64,000 bases of DNA, taken from assembly GCA_029706075.1 (NCBI GenBank), contig JAINUG010000026.1, positions 6,900,674 to 6,964,673 of the forward strand, in the 5' to 3' direction. Shown piece by piece: positions 34,616 through 44,810 of this stretch. The DNA comes from Aldrovandia affinis (Eukaryota > Chordata > Actinopteri > Notacanthiformes > Halosauridae). Within the stretch, counting starts at the first letter, position 1; each line of letters starts with the position of its first letter. The position numbers and the translations under genes are program-made. Below the pieces are notes generated by a model, which was not told the DNA's origin, did no database searches, and saw nothing but the letters and a program-made list of their open reading frames with translations.

Positions 34616-34657
34616 TGTATATATATTTTGCTGAAATAAAGCTATTCTCCAAAAAAA

Positions 34658-34671
34658 GAACATAGCCACCC
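34658..34671 (+). repeat. Right target duplication of the L1/Tx1 insertion
   Basis: GAACATAGCCACCC repeats 27596-27609 with one mismatch and follows the A7 tail directly. L2 coding sequence resumes inside it. Confidence 0.88.
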
Positions 34672-35469
34672 CTGCTGCTCTCTCCACTGCCTACACCTTC
34701 TCTCACAACCCACAGGTAGAGGTGGAGGGATTTGGTATTGTTCCTCTTTCTCATTTCTCAAGCTCCTCCTTCATGCTGTCACTGTCACTGTCCCATGTAA
34801 ACTGCACATTATTGTTCTGTATTGTCCACCAGGTCCACTGGGGAGCTTCCAAGACAAGATGGATGCCCTACTCAGCTCCTTCCCTGAAGATGGCACTCCT
34901 GTCCTACTCCTCGGTGACTTCAACCTACAGCTAGACACCCCTCAGTCCTCTGGCTATCTCCCCTTCCGCCAGTCCTTCAACTTCACAATGGCAGAGTCCC
35001 CACCCACCCACAAGGCCAGCAACTATCTACACCAGGAACTGCACTTAACCCAACCTTACAGTATCTTTTCTTCATGTATCTGACTATTGTTTTCTGTCGT
35101 TTTCCCTCTCCCACCCCTCCCCACCCAAACCCTCTACACCTGCCCCCACTGTCTCTGTTCATCACAAACTCTGCTTTCTCTCCCCCACAGCCCTGTCATG
35201 TACTATCATTTCTTCCCCCTACTAATACCTTCTCTCAATTACATGTTGAGGAAGCCTCATCTACTCTGCTATCCTCTCTCCTCCTGATTTGATTCACACT
35301 GTCCTATCTCCACCAAACCAGCTCGTCTCCTACCCCCCACTCCCCAGCTAACTGACTGAATTTGTGCTGACCAACTCAAACTGCAAGCAGCAGAAAGGGA
35401 ATGGAGAAAATACAACTCCCCTGTTGACCTGGCAGCCCTCCACAATCTCCTGGATACCTTTTCCTCTAA

Positions 35470-35497
35470 CCTCCATCCATCCATCCATCCATCCATC
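35470..35497. repeat. (CCAT)n microsatellite in the L2 remnant
   Basis: Seven tandem CCAT units interrupt the degenerated linker between the endonuclease and reverse transcriptase of the L2 copy. Confidence 0.9.
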
Positions 35498-36462
35498 CGT
35501 AAGTCTGCATTTTTCTTCTCTAAAATTAAATCCTCTGCATCTAACTCATACAAACTCTTCTCCACATTTTCTTCTCTCCTCACCCCTCCTCCTCTCCCAC
35601 CCCTTTCTCTCTAACTGCAGATGACTTTGCATCCATCCAAGTCAATAACATTCGCAACTCCTTCTCCCCAACCCCTCCCCCACCTACCCCTCCCTCACCT
35701 ATCTCACAACTCAAACCACACGCCTCCCTGTCCTCCTTCTCACCCCTCTTTAACGACCATGACATCTCACAACTTACTCACTCCCACCGTCCTACCACCT
35801 GCCCTCTTTATCCCATCCCCTCCCCCCTCTTCCAGTCCATCTCTATGCACATCCTCCCCTTTGTCTCCAATATAATCAACTCCTCTCTTTCTGGTACTGT
35901 CCCCTCTGCCCTCAAAAGGGGCCATGTCATCCCCCTTCTCAAGAAACTGTCTCTCTATCTCCTACAGAGCGACCTGCTTGATCCCAACCAGTCAGGCTTC
36001 AAGGCAGGTCACTCTACCAAAACTGAGGCACCGGCCTCCTCCTGCTCGACCTATTGGCTGCATTTGACATCTTCGCAGAGATGGGAATCAGAGGATCTGC
36101 ACTGGCATGGTTTGAATCATACCTGGTTGACCAGTCCTACCAGGTGGCCTGGAGAGGATTTCTCTCCTCTCCCCACACCCTCTCAACCGGTGTTCCACAG
36201 GGCTCGGTGCTAGGCTGCCTCCTATTCTCCCTGTGTACCAAGTCACTTGGTTTTGTTATCTCTGCTCATGGTTTTTCATATCACTGTTATGCTGATGACA
36301 CTCAACTCTTTCTCTCCGTCTCTCCTTCTGAAAACCAGGTCCGGCGCGTATCTCTGCATGCCTGGCAGACATCTCTGCTTGGATGACCACCCACCACCTG
36401 AAGGTGAACTTGGGGAAAACCGAGCTGCTCTTCCTCCCAACTAAGAGCTCCCTGATGATTAA

Positions 36463-36900
36463 GGGGTGGCAAGAGCTACGGGAACGGTTGGGCAGGGTAG
36501 TTACCAATGGGTAGTTGGGGAGGATTTGATGTGTGAATACCCCTCCCTCAAAGAGTGTGTGGAACAGGGGAGTGTGCTGTGTGGAGTGCAGTGTGCTTTT
36601 TTGGTTAAGTGGGTTGCCGCCTTGTGGGGAGAGTGGGCTGGAGATTACCTGCCCTGCCTTTATGATTCACGGGCCTTGTCGCTACAGTGGGGTAGGGGGA
36701 ACCAAGTGAATAGGAATACTGTCTGTCCCACTTTTTATGAATTTTAATCAATACATATTGTACCTTGTTTTACTTACCTGTCTGCGTGCTGTTGGTCGTC
36801 CTGGGGGTGGAGTCCTGCCATAAAAAGGATAGGGAATTTTAGTGGAGGGTGGCTGTGGTTTGTCCCGCACCTGACACCGACATAATCACATATAGACCCT
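36463..36900. other. Unassigned segment with a 93-codon frame
   Basis: It adjoins the truncated L2. The plus frame 36466-36747 is Trp/Gly-rich (EWAGDYLPCLYDS, QWGRGNQVNRN) and ends at a stop just before an AT-rich 3'-UTR-like stretch with TTTTAATCAATACATATTG. No domain was recognised. It could be the 3' end of an unidentified retroelement or a chance frame in G-rich DNA. Confidence 0.3.
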
Positions 36901-37506
36901 AAAATATATTTTAAAAAGCTTTCTCCTATTTATGTACACCCAGTTAGTACATATTGAATACAGGTGGTCCATAAAATAAGGTGTTGGTATTTTGTTTTCC
37001 CCCCCAAAATGATAAGGTATGCAATATACTTTTACAATAAACTCCAAAGAGTGGCTTCCTGAAATGCAAGTTAAAATGAATACATGAATAAATAAATGAA
37101 TGAAGGGGTTTTCTTGAGAAGGTAAAAGCAGAACACATGACAGTAGCTGAAGGTACTGATGGATACGAGCACTAACTTAATTCTTAAGAAGTTGGCATTT
37201 ATACTTTGTAAACTAAGTAAATTGAAGTGTCCTTTATGAAATATACAAACAGTGAAATTTATGTCTCAATGGGAGTCATGACAGACCATAGGACAACCCA
37301 CGGAAAGCAATTTTGTGTATGAATCGTAAATATACTCTGTGAAACTTAGCATACACATATGCAAGCTAGAACTGAAAAATAACCTCCCAGACTAATTTAT
37401 CACCACAGCTGCTAAACATATAGATCATTGAAACTAACCATTCACAGATGTATTTCAGCCTACAGCTGAAGATATTTAATTAATAACTGATTCGGAATAT
37501 GAATCA
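36901..37506. other. Unique AT-rich DNA, no gene seen
   Basis: No repeat family, exon or RNA signature was recognised. Confidence 0.45.
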
Positions 37507-39159
37507 GGGCCCGTATTCACACATTTTTTTATTTTACCACTAGGAGTACTTCTAAATCGCACTAAAACCTTTTAGTTAGGAGTCCCACCTTAAAACCTAT
37601 TCACAAAGCTGCAAAGACAAACTCATACTAAGGAATTCCTAGAATTTTCAAGCTAAGAGTGAGGGTGGGGTTGACGTCGTTGCTAAGGATGACGTTGTTT
37701 CTCATGAACGAGCTTACTCAGAATGCCCACAGCGATTGGCTGATATAGGGGATGGGTCTCTGCCCGCGTACGGATTAACCCCCACGGTTCGGCACACATA
37801 TGATCCGCGGATTAATAGCTAAATTGAACCATCATAGAGAAATACAAATACAGCCGCTGTTACGTTTTAAAGTAACAATTCCCTAAATCTCGATGCAGAG
37901 TTACAGTGAAGAGAGAGACAACCATATATGTTTTGGTTTGCTTTGTTTTTCATACTAAATGCCTTTCTGGGAGGCATGTTTTTAGAAAATCGACCGAATT
38001 AAATAGAATTGAAACATTAGCAATCTTTAAAATTTGTATTAAATTAATTCAGGCATGGGCGGCACGGTGGTGCAGTGGATAGTGCTGTCGCCTCACAGCA
38101 AGAATTCTCGGGTTCGAATCCAGGCCGGGGGCCTTTCTGTGCGGAGTTTGCATGTTCTCCCCGTGTCCGCGTGGGTTTCCTCCGGGTACTCGGTTTCCTC
38201 CCACAGTCCAAAGACATGCACGTTAGGCTAATTGGAGAGTCTAAATTGCCCGTAGGTATGAGTGTGTGAGTGAATGGTGTGTGTGCCCTGCGATGGATTG
38301 GCGACCTGTCCAGGGTGTATTCCTGCCTCTCGCCCGGAACGCATGCTGGGATAGGCTCCAGCCCCCCCCCGCGACCCTGACCAGGAATAAGCGGCTTAGA
38401 TAATGGATGGATGGATGGATGGATGGATGGATGGATGGAATTCAGGCATAAGACCACCCTAGTTAAATCGCCTAAGGCGTACTGAATCTAAAAATGTATT
38501 TTGTGAAATTTTCGAATAAAGATTTAGTGAAATAACTTAAATTGAAAAACTGAAATTATCATTCATTCAATTCCTTGAGAATAGTTCCTGGCAATTTTTG
38601 GTGGAAACGCGCCTTTGGTCCCCGTTATTATTATTTTTTGCTGATGCGAAAAATGGTCCGATGCACCCCTATTATATTCTAATAAAGATTCTAAAATACA
38701 AATGTAGGCTACGTGTCACTGATTTAACATGAAACCAAGAATACTGACTAGTCAATTGGTTACATGTCTGCATCTCGTAAACAATCAGCGGGTATCTATA
38801 TATAATATATGTAATATTATATATATAATACCCTCACGATTGAGGCGGTACCTTTTTATGAGCTCTGTATCATTCAATATCTCCAAAGTGTTTACGCGAT
38901 TGCGAGGACGATTGCCGGCAGCAGCCATTTTCGGATCGCTGTCAGTAGGTCTTTAGCGACTTAGAAGTCCTCTTGACCGCTTCTAACTTCTCCTGGACTT
39001 AGGAGCTGTTTTTAGCTCTCAAACCCTTTGTGAAATACTCTTATCCCAAAAATGAGTCCTAAATTTATGAGTGACACGCCCATTATTTTTCCGAGTTGCT
39101 CCTAAATTGCGGAGTTAGGACCAACTTTTACCCTTAAAATGCTTTGTGAATACGGACCC
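37507..39159. mobile_element. Non-autonomous DNA transposon, GGGyCCGTATTCAC ends
   Basis: The termini are GGGCCCGTATTCACA (37507-37521) and the inverted TGTGAATACGGACCC (39145-39159). Subterminal regions are rich in the words AGGAGT/ACTCCT and TTCACAAAG/CTTTGTGAA in both orientations (for example near 37603, 39031 and 39142). No transposase was recognised. Excluding the SINE at 38057-38438 it is about 1.26 kb. A clear target duplication could not be set, so the superfamily is open. PIF/Harbinger-like and hAT-like elements both have G-rich starts. Confidence 0.7.
38057..38438 (+). mobile_element. tRNA-derived SINE with (GATG)n tail, copy 2
   Basis: Flanked by a perfect 11 bp duplication AATTCAGGCAT (38046-38056 and 38439-38449). 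It differs from copy 1 (23134-23498) at only a handful of positions by eye. It has the same pol III boxes (B box CTCGGGTTCGAATCC), and its longer (ATGG)n tail (38402-38438) suggests recent insertion. It lies inside the 37507-39159 DNA transposon and is therefore younger. The 137-codon minus frame across it is a by-product. Confidence 0.93.
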
Positions 39160-39199
39160 AGAAATGTATGTATCTCCTGGGAACAAAACCATTGATATA

Positions 39200-40621
39200 C
39201 AGTGGTTATGAAAAAGTATTCACCACCTATTTTTCACATTTTATTTCCTTACTTCATGGAATCAACACAAAATACTCTATCATGTCAAATAATTATGATA
39301 AAAAAGAAAACTCCAAAGCTTTTTCATAATTAATTAAAAATGAAAAACAGACAATAATTGATCGCATAAGTATTCACACCTTTTGGTAAGACAGACCTAA
39401 ATAAACTAGTGCAATCAATTGTCTTTAGAGGTCACATAATTATTTGATTGGAGTCCACCTGTGTACAATTTCAAATGATTTAAAATTAAATACGCCTGTC
39501 TGTGAGAGGTCCCACAGTTGGTATTGTGCTATAGTATATCATAGCATTTGAAAAGGTATCAGCTTTGATTCAATCAATCAATCAATCGGTTTGAAACCCG
39601 CGTCTCTACCAGACCGGCCCTGGTCGTCAGCCCCGATCAGAGGCAGCGTTTGGCTGTCCGCCTCTGGGGGAGGGGGGAGGGTGAGCCGGCACGAGTCCGT
39701 CGAGGAGCAGGAAAAGGCATCCGTGGTAGAATTCCGGCTCGGAAGAGGTGGATAAAATTGGCCCGGAAAATAGCGTCTCGACGGGTGGCAGACTCATGGG
39801 GGAGGACGAATTGAGATAAATAAAGGGTAAAATTGGCAACAAAATTGAGAGAAAAACTGGAAAAATTTTGCATTTTTTTTATTAAAAAAGAAACTGGATA
39901 ATCTGCCCAGGCACGAAAGGGTTAATAAACCTTTAATAAGGCAAGGAAAAACACCCCACAAAATGTTTATCTTCTAAGAATATCATTCTTTCCCCCCAAA
40001 CAACTGCAATTTTGAATGGAGATAGAGAAAATGTTAGAGCATTCCCTATTTTGTAAGCATTTAATGCATTTCCATACAAGAGCTTCATCGTGAAGACCAA
40101 AGAACATTAAAAGCAAATCCGAGAAAAGGGTCTTCAAAGGCACCAATCGTGGGAAGGATATAAGAAGATTTCAAAGACTTTGAATATTCCGGCAGGACAA
40201 TGACCCAAGGCATACTTCAAAAGCCACATTGGGGTAGTTTAAAAACAAAAAATTCTGTCAGAGCCCAGACCTCAATTGGAGCTCAAGCTCAATTTTGTAA
40301 AGAAGAATGGGAGAAAACTGCAATGTCCAAATGTGCAAAGTTGGTAGAGACTTAACCAAATGTACTCACAGCTATAATTAGAGCTAAAGGTGTTTCTACC
40401 AAGTATTACATCAGTGAATACTTATGCAATCAATTATTGTCTGTTTTTTATTTGTAATTAAATAAGAAAGAGCTTTAGAGTTGTTGATTTTATCTGACAT
40501 TATAGAGTAGTTTGTGTTCATCAGTGGCAAGAAATTCAATTTCAATCAATTTTGATTACATGAAGTAAGAAAATAAAATGTCAAAAATGTCAAAGGGTGT
40601 GAATACCTTTTATTTCCACTG
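39200..40621 (+). mobile_element. Tc1-like element with about 200 bp inverted ends
   Basis: CAGTGGTTATGAAAAAGTAT starts at 39200 after TA. The inverse, with GTGTGAATACC and CCACTG, ends at 40621 before TA (40622-40623). Inverted similarity extends inward about 200 bp on each side (for example CAGACAATAATTGAT at 39351 and ATCAATTATTGTCTG at 40429). The middle retains scraps of plus-strand transposase: CAGGACAATGACCC (a DND-type catalytic Asp site) at 40194 and CAGAGCCCAGACCTCAA (QSPDLN) at 40259, all frame-broken. A SINE has inserted near 39590. Confidence 0.88.
39590..39900 (+). mobile_element. SINE family B, 5'-truncated plus copy
   Basis: The copy starts at the B box (GGTTTGAAACCCGCGTCTCT) and continues ACCAGACCGGCCCTGGTCGTC, then CGCCTCTGGGGGAGGG, down to an A/T-rich tail with AATTGAGAGAAAAACTGG. 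It matches the inverse of 48108-48493. The A-box half is missing and (CAAT)n precedes it. It lies inside the Tc1 element 39200-40621. Confidence 0.8.
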
Positions 40622-40623
40622 TA

Positions 40624-41289
40624 TGTGGAGTAAAGAATTGATGTAAAAAACTGCAAATATATATGTTCACCAAGGCACTTACAACAAAGCAACACACCTC
40701 AAAATAGGTTATTTGTCTGGACCTAAAGCGTTAAAAGCCTACTATTCTACACAGTGACCGTTAACAAAAGTGTGGAACAGTGTGTCAGCCTGTGTGGTGC
40801 TTGTGAACATCAAATTGAAATGAAATAAACTGAATCAAATTAAAATAGGCTGAACTAAAAATGAATTTAATTGAAAAGCATTTTATTTATATACAGTAGG
40901 GCCATTCATCGCTAGCAGTGATACCAAATGTCTTTACAGTGAGGCAGTTGTGACTCATATCAATCTCCTATTTGTAGCAAACACCTAGACTATATGTGCC
41001 ATGACCATTTATGCCCAAATTCCCACACATCAGTTGAGGTAGTGAGTTAAGGATTTATATGGCCAATTTAACTGGGGGATGATGGAATGGCAGGTATGAA
41101 CTTTGACCACTAGTCCAGGGAATGCTTTACTACGTGAGATGCAATAAGTGCCTTGGGACATGTAATGACCAGAGTGAAGCAAGACCTTGGTTTAACATCT
41201 CAAACACTCAAGCAATGTGTTTCTGTGACTCTGTTTACATGGTTTATCTTATTTTATCTTCCAATAAATGAGACCTTTCTTGCAGTAAT
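40624..41289. other. Unique DNA, no gene seen
   Basis: AT-rich, with no coding motif, RNA gene or transposon end recognised. Confidence 0.45.
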
Positions 41290-41465
41290 CCCATGCATTT
41301 AATTAGACTTAGACGTAAGGAGATGTCCCAGGTGGGATACTGCCATTGTACACTTGAGCAAGGTACTTAACGTGAACTGTTTTACAAAAAATATGCAACT
41401 GTATAAATATATAAGATATGTAATCTCTGAATAAGGGTGTCGGATAAGTCTTAAGGCTTAATTTA
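41290..41465 (+). mobile_element. Degenerate SINE of the GGATA-tail family
   Basis: CACTTGAGCAAGGTACTTAA, then GTGAACTGTTTTAC and GCAACTGTATAAAT, parallel the body of the complete SINE at 24117-24343 in the same order. The tail hairpin is decayed (TGTCGGATAAGTC) and the tRNA boxes are barely visible. This is an old copy. Confidence 0.65.
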
Positions 41466-42897
41466 AAAAAAGTTAAAGTAGTTTGCAGCTAATGCATTTA
41501 CTACTGCCCTTCTGGAGGTTTTCATACATAATTGAGACTGCATGCTCAAAGCTGAGAACACACATTAGGCCATGGAAATAAAATGCAGAGCTATAAGGAT
41601 GTGTTTTGCTCCTACACATGCACATGTTCCTAATGAGGGGATTAGTCACTGCAGCAGGTTTCAAATCTCTGGAAAGGAACATATCTGGATCTGTATAGCG
41701 CCACCCTCTGTTTTGGTTAGGTCAATATATTATGGATGGTGTCTTGATGTAGTTATCAATATACATAACCTCTGAAACAAGTTTCAAACCTCTGTGAAAC
41801 ATGTTCGATTTTTAATACATTTTTAGTAGGGAAGCTATAGCACAACCTTGTGTTCTGCAATAGTGCAGAGCTAATCTACAGCCACGAGCCGTAATTTACA
41901 CACCAAAGTTTGTGATTTTCAGTGCCAAATTCACTCATTGGGCCATTTTCATGAATCTCTATCAGTGTGCCAAGTTCCGTAAAATCAGAACAGGCGGTTT
42001 TGCAGATCCTGGCTGAATGATAATAATAATAATAATAGTAAATATAGCTGTGAGCTGTGGGCCCAGGCACCAGAAAAATGCCCAAATGCCAAATGAGAAG
42101 AATTATGTGTATAAACAAATAATGGACACATTTTTGTAGAGTTATAAAATGCGAAATGGTTTTGCACAATATTTAAACCAAATGCCATTGCCTGGATTCA
42201 AACGTACAACAGACAAGCTTTTGTGTGTATCCAGTTTTTGGGTGTTGAGAAACTGATGTGATTAAGTGCAAATTAACAACAGTCAAAAATGAGATGTCAA
42301 AAATGTCAATGTTAAACATTTGTAACAGCTCATTAGTTTTTAAATGGTATTTACATAAATTTCAAAACAGCTACAATTTACAGGGGCAACAGCAGGTTTC
42401 AATCCCACAACCTTTGGTGCAGTGATTTTACTGTGTGCACAACAGGTCAGGCTTTTTAGCAATGGAATCAAGAATGAATGAATAAAGAATAAATAGCCAA
42501 GCATCAACTCCAAATACATTTATTTACCACTTGACCAGGGCCATATCCAGGAGTCGACAATTACCAAGGTCATGAGACCTAGCCCCTCTAGGGGGGTTCG
42601 TCATGGAAATGTCACTAAGAAATATTTGATGTAATCAGCCTACCCTTGTAGCTAATTCACTACAAGAGTAGTAGACTGTCATGATTTTATGAATGGCCAC
42701 TAAAATGTCGCTAGCTTTGTGCCGATCACCACTGTCAATGTATTCTATGTTAGCTAATTTTAGCCTAAATGAGCCTATCACCACTGTAGTCGCACTAAAA
42801 AGTGTTGGTGTAACAGTCAGCTAGACAGAGACAGCCACGCTTGGCTAGCGACTACACAAAACTACATTGTTGAATCGTTAAGTTTCAATCTAATCTA
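41466..42897. other. Mostly unique DNA with a low-copy repeat patch
   Basis: 41935-42070 contains GTGCCAAGTTCCGTAAAATC followed by AGAACAGGCGGTTTTG and an (AAT)n run, a type of sequence dispersed in fish genomes but not assignable here. The rest, including 42530-42890, shows no feature. Confidence 0.35.
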
Positions 42898-42989
42898 GTG
42901 GATTTGGAAAGTATTCAGGCCGCAGATGGACCTTCCAACAAGACACAAGGCTTCACTTTGTTGTGTTATAGACTTAATTTAAAATGGAT

Positions 42990-43014
42990 TGTATATATAT
43001 ATATATATATATAT
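42990..43014. repeat. (TA)n microsatellite, left part
   Basis: This TA run grew inside the outer Tc1's AT-rich terminal repeat. It was split by the LTR insertion at 43015, and its right part lies at 43594-43662. Confidence 0.9.
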
Positions 43015-43590
43015 TGTGGTGTACCCAGGGGTTGGGCGACACTCACGGACCTTGCAGAGGGCGTAGGCAAGTTCAAGAACACGGAGGAGGCAGTATTCAA
43101 AACAAAACAATTATTTATTAAACTAATAATCTTGACAAACACTACACAAAACAAAGGGCGGGGTATTCGGGGAAATACAAACACAAAGTCCACAATCCTA
43201 CTCGTTGTCAATGTTCTTAATCCAATTCCAAAATCCAGTTCAGTTCCGTAATCCAGTTCGTAGTCAATCCAAAATGGGTCCTCAAAATAATCCAATTTCA
43301 TGCACAAAAACACTCCAAAACACTCTTTCCAAATCCTGGCTGGTCAAAAACTTCACAGGTTCTCTACTCATCAAACACACTCCCAACCCCAGACACGTTC
43401 CTACTCCTTTCCACGGGTAATGTGAGTCAGTCCTTTAAATAGGCCTCGAAATAGCTTTCAGCTGGTGGTTAGTCCCCATTACTTGACTTGGCTCAGGTGT
43501 GACTGTGGCCTGCTGGGAAATGTAGTGTTTCCTGGCTCCCATGTGTTGTAGGCCAGGCAGCCATTTCCTTGTGCAGCCCCTTGGGCTGCC

Positions 43591-43593
<3 letters not shown>
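43015..43593 (-). mobile_element. Solo LTR inserted in a TA microsatellite
   Basis: The block starts TGTGGTGTACCC and ends GGGCTGCCACA, with flanking ATAT (43011-43014 and 43594-43597). On the minus strand it begins TGTGGCAGCCC and has a TTTAAAGGAC TATA-like element near 43436 and AATAAATAATTG near 43100. These are the order and signals of a promoter and poly(A) region in an LTR. No internal region follows on either side, so it is a solo LTR left by recombination. A 5'-truncated relative lies at 60452-61017. Confidence 0.85.
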
Positions 43594-43645
<52 letters not shown>

Positions 43646-43662
43646 CTGTATATATATATATA
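43594..43662. repeat. (TA)n microsatellite, right part
   Basis: TA repeats with an ATATACTGTATAT interruption continue the run cut by the LTR. Confidence 0.9.
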
Positions 43663-43850
43663 TAAAAAATGTTTTTGCCATCAATCTACACACAACTGTA
43701 TAAAAAAAATGAAATAGGTATTCAGGCCCTTTGCTATGACACTCCAAATTGCACTCAGATGCATCCTGTTCCCTTTGATCATCCTTGAGATGTATCTAGA
43801 ACTTGATTGTAGTCCACCTGTGCCAAATTAAATTGATTGGACATTATTTA

Positions 43851-44665
43851 CACTACCAGACAAAAGTTTTAGAACACCCCCATTTTCCAGTTTTTACTGA
43901 AATTTAAGCAGTTCAAGTCCAATGAATAGCCTGAAATGGTAAAAAGGTAAGCGGTAAACTGCCAGAGGTTAAAAAAAAAGTTTAGGTTATCAAAAACGAA
44001 TAAATTATGTACATTTCAGAGTTATAAAAAAAGGCCCTTTTCAGGGAACAAGTAATGGGCTAACATGGGTTAATAGTCACCGACTCTGGATCCAGCAAAA
44101 GAGCCCCAGACCATCACGCTTCCTCCTCCATGTTTGACAGTTGGTGTCACACACTGAGGAACCATCCTTTCGCCTACTCAATAGCCAACAAAAACCTTTC
44201 AAAATTTCAAGATTTCAAATTTAGATTAATCGGTCCATAAGACCTTCTTCCAGTCTTCAACAGTCCACTGGCGGTGCTTCATCTTAGCAATGGCTTTCTT
44301 ACTGCCACAAACCTGCAACTCGAAGTCTTCTCTTCACAGTTGAAACTGAGACTTCCTTACTTCGGCCAGTGTTAAGCTGTGCTTGAAGCTGTTGTCCTGT
44401 GAGCCGCCTATCACGCAAGCTGTTGACTCTCAGAAACTTGTTTTCTGATTTTGTTGTGGCTTTGGGTCTGCCAGACCTCTTCCTGTCAGAGGTTCCTCCA
44501 GTTTCTAAGTGCCTTTTGATGGTGTAGGAAACTACTCACTGCCCAAAAAATTACATTATTTTTCAGTTTTCCTGTACCATTTCAGGTTATTCACTGGACT
44601 TGAACTGCTTAAAGTTCAGTAAAAACTGGTTAATGGAGGTATTCTAAAACTTTTGACCGGTAGTG
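43851..44665 (-). mobile_element. Tc1-like element inserted in reverse
   Basis: The inverted ends CACTACCAGACAAAAGTTTT (43851) and AAAACTTTTGACCGGTAGTG (ending 44665) sit between TA dinucleotides in the outer Tc1. The minus-strand interior encodes Tc1 transposase pieces: SGRPKATTKSENKFLRVNSL, RDRRLTGQQLQAQLN and RQWTVEDWKKVLWTD. The last Asp is the first catalytic residue. The domain beyond it is lost, so only the DNA-binding half remains. It is a distinct family from the outer element. Confidence 0.9.
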
Positions 44666-44667
44666 TA

Positions 44668-44810
44668 GGTAGGCACACATCTGTCGATATAAGGTCCCAC
44701 TGTTCACAGTGCATGTCAGAGCAAAAACCAAGCCATGAAGTCCAAGGAACTCTCCACAGACCTCTGACATAGATCTGGTGAAGGGTATACAAAACATTGC
44801 TAAACAATTG
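44668..44810 (+). pseudogene. Outer Tc1 transposase start region
   Basis: After the inner Tc1 the outer element resumes with AGGTCCCACTGTTCACAGTG, CATGTCAGAGCAAAAACCAA and GCCATGAAGTCCAAGGAACT, which is the start of its transposase (MKSKELST). Homology stops at 44804 and resumes at 45844 (AAAGTTCCCAGGAGAACAGT), on either side of the next insertion. Confidence 0.85.

Larger units (their letters stand above)
27610..34657 (+). mobile_element. L1/Tx1-like LINE with nested insertions
   Basis: The insertion lies between 14-15 bp target duplications and ends with an AATAAA signal (34636-34641) followed by A7. After subtracting the nested Tc1 (32924-34615) it is about 5.4 kb, a sensible full length for an L1/Tx1 element. 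The order is a 5' region with ORF1 debris, a hairpin cluster, a hAT fragment, ORF2 endonuclease, partial reverse transcriptase, C-terminal domain, G-rich 3' UTR and tail. ORF2 has stops, frameshifts and a large deletion over the polymerase core. The copy is dead. Confidence 0.8.
34658..36462 (+). pseudogene. L2-clade LINE: endonuclease remainder and RT
   Basis: This is the continuation of the L2 at 27467-27609. Motifs in order are ATPAALSTAYTFSHNP, VLLLGDFNLQLDTP (endonuclease), AESPPTHKASNYL, a C/T-rich linker coding region, then RT motifs LLDPNQSGFKAGHSTKT, LAWFESYLVDQSYQVAW, STGVPQGSVLG and CYADDTQLFL. The YADD catalytic box is intact at about 36283-36310, but frameshifts, stops and small deletions interrupt the whole. 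It stops abruptly after LGKTELLFLPTKSS, so the 3' third and tail are missing. A (CCAT)n microsatellite sits at 35470-35497. Confidence 0.88.

Noticed and set aside
35470..35497. CRISPR-like tandem repeat
   Set aside because: It is a simple CCAT microsatellite in a eukaryotic repeat, with no spacers.
38044..38457. 137-codon minus frame
   Set aside because: It is the reverse of a GC-rich SINE. Frames of this kind occur wherever this SINE is present.
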